Source: Phallusia fumigata
Lineage: Eukaryota > Chordata > Ascidiacea > Phlebobranchia > Ascidiidae
Length of the DNA stretch: 64,000 bases
NCBI GenBank assembly: GCA_008931825.1
Contig: QXVZ01000846.1
Coordinates: 62,001 to 126,000, forward strand
Reading direction: 5' to 3'
A program made the translations under genes and the position numbers. Below the pieces are notes generated by a model. The model saw only the letters and a list, made by a program, of their open reading frames with translations. It did no database searches and was not told the DNA's origin. This document shows, in pieces, positions 55,665 to 64,000 of this stretch. The first letter of the stretch is position 1; every line of letters begins with the position of its first letter.

Positions 55665-58255
55665 CACCCAGTGTGTGGTAGAGTAGGCTTTTTTTGATCG
55701 TGGTTAGGCATTTGTCATTTCACCATTTTTTGATGTCCAAACAGTGGGGCATTGAATAACACTGTTGGTAAGCTTATTTTCTTACTATTTTATTGGCATG
55801 CTTATTTTTTGCGGTTATGGGGTTTAAAGCCAGCCTTGGTTAAAAGCAAAAAGTAAGTGTTCATCTTATTTTGTTAAAACCTTCCGGAAAAGCCGGCTCT
55901 TAGAGTAAACTTTCACTGTGTTCTGTCTTGACCGTTCCGTTTCGTTTTAATTACATTAAACCACTTTAAGAAGTGACTGTCATCTTGCGTTTGGTCAACG
56001 CCTTTAAAACTTTCAAATGCTGGTTGTGCACTACGTCGGAAAGTTGTGTTGACATTTTGCTTGTGATCAAAACAGAGCTTTATAGATTTGCATTTTGATG
56101 TGCATAGCCAAAGGTATTCTTAACTTTGAATGCTATATAGGGTATTTTGGTACAGCGGAAAGTTGATTTTTTTAACTGCAAAATCTTAATCTCAGGTTAC
56201 GTAATGTGACCTCAACACGTAGTGCAAATCATTAAATGGCGAAGTATGAAAGGCGTGCAAACCAAGTATTGAAAACTTCACTTTTTCATATATGTCAGTA
56301 TTCGCAGCCCAGTAACTTTTCATCTTATGCAAAGATAAAACGAAACGAACTTACAAAAATTTGTTTTCGGCAAAGTATTGAGGAAATGACATCTCCTCCC
56401 CTAAAATACAAAAGTTTGTTTCTTTCTGGTTGGGAAATACTCGCCTCTGAAACAAAACACGAAAAACGAGTGACCTCCATAAAGGTCAAAACGCGTTCTA
56501 CCGGCAGTTCTGGAATAATTTTTTAGAACGTCGTTGCGTTTAGACGTAACTCTAGACTTTTAGATCGCGAAACGCCCATAATGCGTTGCAAGAATTCGAG
56601 CAGCGATTTGGACTGCCGCAGGCACCGCTTAACGTTTCGACAGCGACCCCGTTTTTCAAGAGACGTTGTCATTAGAACGTTGAGCGTTATGACGTGACAA
56701 TGCCCCGGGAGCCGCATTACAGAGGTGCAGCACGAAAGCCGCTTGAAAAAGGTGGTCGGCCCGGAATGCGGATAATCTGTGGTGGCAAGTTTTGGTTTAG
56801 AAGGTTTGTGGTAAACTGCACATTCTAGGCATTAGTTTGGCTGCTAAAAATCCCCTCAAATAGATTTAGATACGAGCTTTTTTCCCAACTGGGCGATATT
56901 TTTTCATTGGTATAAAACATTAAAATACTTGCTAACACACAACTCCGCTGCTTTGAAACGTGTTGCACAACTATCACAAAAAATCTACTTACATGCTACT
57001 ACACTTTCAAAAAACCTAACCAAAATTTGTTACTTAAATATGGCACGCGTGTCAATCAACAGTAGTGTCAATTTAAACATCATTAAATGTGCTAAGTTGT
57101 GCATGTAAAGCCATTTGCACACACAAGAACTGTGCCCGCTCTACGTGTCCAATTGGTCTCAGAACAACAACGGTATTTTGTGGCTAGTGTTTCTGTAAAC
57201 TTACTTGGACCTCATTCGGAGCTCCGTCTCCCAGCTTGTGATAACAACGCTCCTGACACTACACACAAATCCTTACTGACAAGTTTGCCCGTGGGAAAGA
57301 TAGACTTCCAACCGGAAATAATGGGGTTAATCTGATGTTGAGTCTAGTCAGTTTGAGTGTTCAGATTATCTGTTTCAACCTTAATTCAGAAGGCTGTTTG
57401 TTTTTAAAAGTTTAATGTGGTGTTTATTACGATCTGTGTTAAAACTAGTCGGCCGAGTGGTTGCGCAATCCGCTTGGCAATGTTCTTGGTTCTTATTTCG
57501 CCTTGATCTTTTTTTACCCGAGCGAGTGAGACACAACTCCCGAAAATCAAATAGTACAAAAAAGAAAATACATTGAAGCAGGACCCATTACAAGCATTGC
57601 TCAGCCAGATGTTGTTCCGTCCAAGGACAAAAATTAAACAAGCCACGTGGTGTCGCTACGGAATCCATTACTCTGACTCCGCTATTTTGGATTTAAAACC
57701 TTAGAACGCGAATGATATTATTATTTCAGTTTTTAGACACAGCTTGTTTTAGCACAAGTTTAAGCATTTTTGATTTTAAGTGATTGTGTATGCACTTATC
57801 AATACCTGAAAATCTTTGCAAGGGGTTCGCTTCCAATTCGGTCCGTTTCGGTTTGATAACCAGGTTCTTAGTTCAACCAAAACATTTTTTACTTAATTTA
57901 AAGAGTAGACCCAGAAACCAATGTCGGCGGTCCAACTAATCCTACGGCTATGCTCCATGGCTTTCCGTAGCTTGTTTAACTCCTTTCAAGCGTGAACTGG
58001 TTGGTTTGTGACTTAGCGACTGGTACAATACTGGTTTTGAGCTAATTCATATTTGAATACTATAAGCGTAGTTCATTACCCACATTGTGTGGAACATAAG
58101 GTTATTTGCATGACCCCCTCAAAGCGGGTTACCTAACCAGCTGCGTAGATTTAACCGTAGCAATTTTATTAACGATTTAATTAATAAAAAATTTTAAACG
58201 CAAAATAGTCTTTTGACCGCATAAGGTGTTTAATTTGCATTACAACTTCGCAGAA

Positions 58256-58420
58256 TGACGTCATTCTCTCGCGCGCAGAAAATTCGCCCACTCACTAAAT
58301 TCCTCCCGTGGTTTCCAGCACAGCGCAAAAGGGTTCGGCGTTCCGCTCCATTGCGCGTCACTGCACAGGCTTTGCGCTCTTTGATCTAAAACCGTTCGTT
58401 CTAGAATCTAGCTGACGTCA
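58256..58420. promoter_or_regulatory. Paired CRE palindromes in a GC-rich patch
   Basis: TGACGTCA occurs at 58256-58263 and 58413-58420, the consensus for CREB/ATF-type bZIP factors. The sequence between is richer in CpG than the surroundings, as at promoters. No transcript was identified. Confidence 0.35.
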
Positions 58421-61400
58421 TGGTGCGCAGAAGTCGTGAGAAAAAATCGGCGCTCCTCGGATGAAGAGAGCGTGAAGGAGCAGGAGCAGTTCTATGTTTC
58501 TTAATGATGCGGCGTCTGCGGTATAGCTCGAGGCTTCTTATCTGCACTCGTTCAAATTTCACTGCTGGAATTTGCAGTTTTTTTGTAGCAGCAAATTGCT
58601 GAAATTCCAGAGTTTTAGCATTCTAGTCTCTTACCTGCTCCAAGCTTCTTTTTCTTTTTGCCTTTGCTACGACCGCTGTGGCTCACATTGCGTAATTTAC
58701 CGCCGTTTGCGCTGGTTACGGAGCGGTAATTTTTGCGCACGGCTAAATTCAGCTTTGTTTCGCATTTTTCTGCATTTTTTGGCACTCAAAACTAGGTCAG
58801 CCGAAAACTTGCTTCCATGACGCTTTACATAACGCAGAGGCATTGTTATCCAATTTTTGAGAAACTTGATTTGAAAGACAACTTTTAGTTCACAAGAATA
58901 TTTAGTTGCACGATTTATAATGCTAAATAGTTTTGTGTATGTTGCGCAATGATGTAAAATTACTTTAGTACGTTAATAAACTCGCTTTAAACAACCCAAG
59001 TGTCCGACAATAAACTGGATAAACTTCTAAATAAAACTTTGCGCTGTCTCGCCCTGTCCCAAAGAATGCTTCGCTGGAGCTGTATTTGTGACATAACATA
59101 CGTACCAGGAAAGGCATTGTGACGAAATAATGCCGCTCAATACCGCAGGAAATCATTCATTCCCGAAATAAAGCAACACATTCTATAAATGACCGCTTCT
59201 CGAAGGAAATTTACTGCACCTTTTAAGTGGGCAAAATATGCAGGTTAATTCTGTTGCAGATGCATTGTGTTTTTTACATGGGTAATCCCCTGGTGTTTGC
59301 TTGCCGCGTGTATTTTGTGAATCGACTTTATAGCGCATATTGCAGCAGCAGTTTCAGTTAAAAATTAATGGCTAAAGTGATTTTCCCATTTTTTCACATT
59401 GCGGTCCACTTTAACTGACAATTTGTTTGTCAATGTTCTAGTTTTACCTTCACTGTGGCAAAATGATACTCTAACAACAAAAATTGTAATTGTAAAAAAA
59501 TCAAATAGTGTACAGTTTAAACTAATCTACTTGAGCATGGCTTTGGGCTGAGACTGAATGATACGCTACACGCGTTGATAGAAGTACACCCTTTTGTACT
59601 GTCACCTTTTATCTTTTTTGCGGCCCACTGAACGAGAAACGCTGGTACGTGTCATATACCTGTGAAGATCATTGCTATCTTGCAGCACGGTAATCTCTGG
59701 CCTTTACTGGGGTGTTAAGGTAAAATGTTTACATTTACGACAAGCGAAGACAGCATTTAAACTAATTCATTAAATGGGCGCCTCTGGGTTTATTCCCCAC
59801 TCTGCCGTTTATAAACATATCACTATTATTGCCGTTCCATAACAACACAAAAGCATTTTTGTTACCAGGTTTAGAAACGTTTTTCCACAGTACTTATGGA
59901 CAGGATATTCGTGGTAAATACTTTTCTTGCCACTTAAAGTTTTCATGTGAGAATAGCTATTAGACGGTTGCGTTGCAAAAATATCATGATTTCGAAGCCA
60001 ACTCAAGTGTTAAGTCCTTGAGATTTCCACAACAACCGCAAAACCCATTCATAAATTTTCCAGCCTGCAGGAACGTTCAATCGGTTTAGTTGAACCTAAA
60101 AGTCGAAAGCCTTTTTTCAAATATTCCAACGACCAGTTTGCTGATCGTACGTTAATTTAGAACCTGTCTTTGGTGTCACAAAAAATCCTACTTTGTTGGG
60201 TTCAATATGAAAAGCAATAACGTAAGTTTTCTTTTTGAAGCCTCACAAACAGCATGTAAGTCGTATACGTCCCCGCAAAAATTCCTACTCTTTCGTCCCT
60301 GCGTGTCGCAATAATCGAAAAAGTGACCATTTATAAAACAATATAGACGTTTTGCTCCATACACCAGTTGAAGACTAGTTTTATTTTCACAAACGTGTTT
60401 CATTCTAAAGAAATTCGTGTAATTTCAACGATTTCTTGCGTCATCCTCTGTAAATTACCGAATTTGACTTCACGCACTGGTAGAGTGGTAGTCTTGTTCG
60501 CTGTCAAATTGTTTTCTTGTTTTTTGCATTACATTTAACATGCTGGAAACAGTTCCTGTTTATAAATGACTTTCTTACCACTGTGACGACATCAAGCGAC
60601 GTCACAAAAACTTAAACACGATTTCCTACCTTCTTACATACTATCAGATATCCCCTTTTCCCACATGTTGAATTCACTAATGTGTAAATACACACCTCCA
60701 GAAAATTCAAATTACGTGTTAGTTCAGCGTCACACAGCCTCCATGGCGCGTGTTTCGTCGAACCATATCGATTGGTTAATGAAGTTAATTTTGGGGATTG
60801 TATGTGCTTGGGGTTCAAGATGTCTTTTTTTTAAATGTCGTATGTCTGGTAAAGTGTCGAACGAAACAAGCGCCCAGTTCGCCCGTGTATGTAAGAAACC
60901 ATCGAAGCTTATCTCCTAAATTCTAGACAAAACCAACACAAATAACACGGCGGCTAGTGACAACAACCACTAATTGCAAAGTAATGCCATTTCACTGAAA
61001 AAATGCGTGTAGTCTACGTGCTCAATTAGTCACTGGTGTATCACAGCGGTGATTCACAAACCAATTTACTACCATAAATGACACATTTGTATTCATAAAT
61101 TATTTACGCTAAAATTCCATCTGGGGCAGAGTATTCGCTGTAGTGAATTTGCCTCCTGCTTATGGGGTTAAATCTCGCATCTAGAATTCACGAGATTTTA
61201 TAAAGGTGAGTCATCATATTTGGGGTTACCGGAAAAGCTGCTATTTTCTGAGTCATCCCATTTCAAACGATGCGCCGGGTGTTATGTTGCGAAATATGGT
61301 GGCAAGTATAAAAATATTGAAATCGTCTATGTGTAATAATTTTCCGTGCCCCTAGTTTTGTAGGCATATATATTCACGCGTAAGGACTTTCAAAGTGGAA

Positions 61401-62765
61401 AATGGATTGGTAAAATTTAACCAAAGTATCGAAACTTGAACTGAAGTACCGTAAGCATTTGGACTGGAATTGAGGAACAACCGTCCTAAATTTTATGCAA
61501 CATGTATCAATTAGGAATGTTTACCAGTCTGTCAGTGTACAGCGACGAATACCGCGGCTTTGTTTTTGTTACATGAAAAAAGTCGGTCAGGGGAGAAGAG
61601 ATTTAAAGGGGTGTAAGAGGTGCTTGTCGCTCTGACACAAGTGTGCCACATCTCACAAGTCAATTGGAACTCGTTCTCAATTCAAAAGACAAACATTGTT
61701 GACCCTGGGATAAGAAAGGTTTGGTTTACTTTCCTGTGTGATGTGGTTTGTTTCTGCAACTTGTTTTGTAGAGATGCTACCTGGTTTAGGTGTTTTATCC
61801 TTGACAATTTTTTTTCCACTGCAAACAAAGTAATTTTTGATGTTTTTTGCTTAATAATTGGCCATGATTTGAGAACATCATGCAAATCTACTACGCATTT
61901 ATTGACAATAAAGCTGCGAAAATTAAAAGGGAACTGTCTAACGAATATTTTGTTCCCTGTTTGATGACAGGGTAGAATTTTATGACGTTTTGGGTACATA
62001 TTGTCGCTGAGTCTGGATGAAGCGTTTTTTGAAGTGAATTATGTGCCAGTACGGCTGCGTTGAGATTAATTGCTTCCGCTACGTCATAGCACGAGCTGGC
62101 CTGCCCTGCGAGCCGACTTCAGCCTGGCGTCATTCCGCCTTACGTAGGATTTTAACTGGGCGTGGGTTCTTGATGAAAGCCGAAGTACAGATAGCCACGC
62201 GGACCAACAATGACTGCCTTACTTCCAATGACTTTATTATGAACCAGTTTCGGTTTTGAACATATTCGTAATTTTAGGTGTGCCGATGGTTAGAACAACA
62301 ATTTAAATTAATAGTTTTGAGAGTAAAACTGTGTGGCATGCTTTCAAATTAGCTAGGTAAGTTATTTAAAGGCAGGTCCAAACTGTTGTTACATTTTGAA
62401 ACAAGTCCCATCGGGCTTGACGTTTCCCTTGCGCTTTCTAGAATCAAACTTTCAAATTACTAGTAGCTCCCCGTAACCGGGCGATTGTGCTTGAAATGTT
62501 ACGCAATGAATGGCGGACGCCCATGATTGGTTGTCGCTTTGAATCGCTTCCTGTAGACTTCCTCAGGGCCAACCGCGCGCGTCAGCGTGTGTGTGTGTGC
62601 ATGTTTGAAGAACATATGTAGCCAAAAGGCGCGTACAGCGAGCGCAAAAACGGCGATTCTATTCCTATCGTTGCTCCGGCGAAAGCACGCTATCGATTGG
62701 GAGTTGCGGGCTTAAGAATCTGGAGGTTCCATCAGCATTTCAGCCCGCATTGAACTGTGTGAATA

Positions 62766-62786
62766 ATGTCGAGAGTTGGGTTTAAG
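62766..62786 (+). other. Possible first exon of a gene running off the right edge
   Basis: ATG TCG AGA GTT GGG TTT AAG followed by GTAAGG, behind a GC-rich stretch. Joining to the acceptor at 63053 gives a stop after three codons, so this is more likely an untranslated or non-coding exon, or chance. Confidence 0.15.
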
Positions 62787-64000
62787 GTAAGGTAAGCTCC
62801 AGCTTTTCTAGCGTTTTTTGCAAATGTGGTTAAAACGTGCATTTTGTGTGCTATAATTGGTTTCAAAATGCCCAATTTAGTTGATGTACCAGGGACTGTG
62901 TTTGTACAACCTACCAGAGACACAACTGCTGGTTGAAAGTGGGTTAATCCACTGTATTTGGACACTTGTAATCTGTTTGTAAATAGTTCCTTTGTGCGCA
63001 CATACGATGTGCGTGCTTATAGCTACAAGCTAACTGTTTTTTCCTAATTGCAGGCTGGGCGTTAAAAACGTTTATCTCATATTGTCGCCCTAAGCATTCA
63101 TTCAAATCTTGAACTATGCCTCTATTGTAATGTGGCTAGTAGTTGAACACTGTTTTGTAGTGTAACAATGAGCTCACCACGCCCAACAATTTTGGCGGGA
63201 AAGCTTACGGACCGCGTGGTTACCTTTCAACTGTATAAACAGTTCAAGCCCTTTTAACTTTTTGGCTGTATCTTTAACAGAAATATAAAATATATGTAGG
63301 TTTAGTTGATAGCAGTGCAATAGTTTCATGTTAAACGCAAGTTAGATGTAAAATACTGTTTTAAACATCTCTTTTACTTGGATGTTAAACTGAAATTAGG
63401 TTTTGTTGTGTTAATACTAATTGTTCTTTTAACTTTGGTTCAATGTTTGATAGAACGGCTTTGGTTCTATGTTTGTAGTAGGTTCTTGCAGTTTCTCTCC
63501 CAAATTATAATGTGTGAATTCAGTTTCATAGGGGAATGTTTTACGAATCATTGTTTCATTCTGACTCAAAAGCTAGACGAGCTAGTTGTCACGTGAAACT
63601 CCAACTAATTGTGTGTGCTTAAACCACCAGGTTAGCGCAGTTTTTACTTCAAAACATGCTTCTAATTCGTGTGTGGGTCAGTGCTATGAAAGGTCGTCTG
63701 CGCGGTAAATTTGCATTGAAGTTGCTGCTATAAAAGGGTGCTGTAACTGCTGTTTCGAAAACGGGTAATATCATCCCGATATGAGGTTACTTTGGGGTGT
63801 ATCTGTTTAAAATACAGAATGTTTTCGTGTTTTTGATTTATCACAAGTTACGTTAAGTAATACTTTGCAGTGTAATTATTCTGCAAAAACTTCAAAGCTA
63901 CAGAGTCAAAGCTCTATTCGAATACAGTTGTATATTTTTGCCTTGAATTTAGTTGTAATCCACAAAGATTGGGTCACCGAATTCCTTGAATGCTTCAGTG

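Larger units (their letters stand above)
55665..64000. other. 8.3-kb region without a supported gene
   Basis: No exon set with family similarity was found on either strand. Two GC-richer patches look like promoters: 58250-58460, with two TGACGTCA palindromes, and 62450-62790, followed by a possible short first exon. A tRNA-like fragment (GGCCGAGTGGTT) at about 57450 lacks a full cloverleaf. A 96-codon ATG frame at 56236-56523 has no known domain. Confidence 0.4.

Noticed and set aside
56236-56526. 96-codon ATG open frame
   Set aside because: No recognisable family and no supporting splice context or signal; kept only as a note.
57449-57480. tRNA-like sequence (GGCCGAGTGGTT)
   Set aside because: No acceptor stem or full B box could be matched; at best it is a decayed tRNA-derived fragment.

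Overview
The window reads as a chordate invertebrate genome, most likely a tunicate of the Ciona kind. It is AT-rich and compact, with short multi-exon genes, GT-AG introns and AATAAA polyadenylation signals. It holds an SYCP3-type meiotic protein, an LSM11, and a Mesp-type bHLH gene whose upstream DNA carries T-box and LIM-homeodomain motifs, as described for the ascidian cardiac gene Mesp. I cannot tell C. intestinalis from C. savignyi. The exon models were built by hand by joining GT-AG exons with matching phases, and no transcript data were available.

Layout. 0.2-2 kb: 3' part of an SYCP3-like gene (+). 3.3-11.5 kb: two tandem Rab GTPase genes (-), each with six exons of identical lengths. 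13.7-17.8 kb: two intronless F-box genes of the FBXO33/FBXO39 type, facing each other tail to tail. 18.6-20.9 kb: a five-exon DsbA/FrnE-family thiol oxidoreductase (-) whose first redox cysteine is replaced by an in-frame TGA, with a SECIS-like hairpin just after the stop codon. This is the strongest find: a probable selenoprotein with a U-P-W-C centre. 26.4-41 kb: a secreted mosaic (+) with a signal peptide, three trefoil domains, four copies of a three-exon TSP1-like cassette and a VWA-like domain with a degraded metal site. It may be one gene or two. A 1.7-kb hAT-like element and a foldback element lie in its introns. 42.5-49.8 kb: a collagen-tailed intelectin (-) with an extra domain of about 236 residues, on six exons, inserted at a phase-1 intron inside the lectin fold. 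51.2-55.7 kb: Mesp (+) and LSM11 (+). 55.7-64 kb: no convincing gene, but two GC-rich promoter-like patches.

The genes do not form a pathway. Two themes recur: local duplication (Rab pair, F-box pair, TSP1 cassettes) and assembly of secreted proteins from phase-1 exon modules (trefoil, TSP1, VWA, intelectin insert). There is one true gap (Ns at 42034-42237) and two single-N joins inside the hAT-like element.
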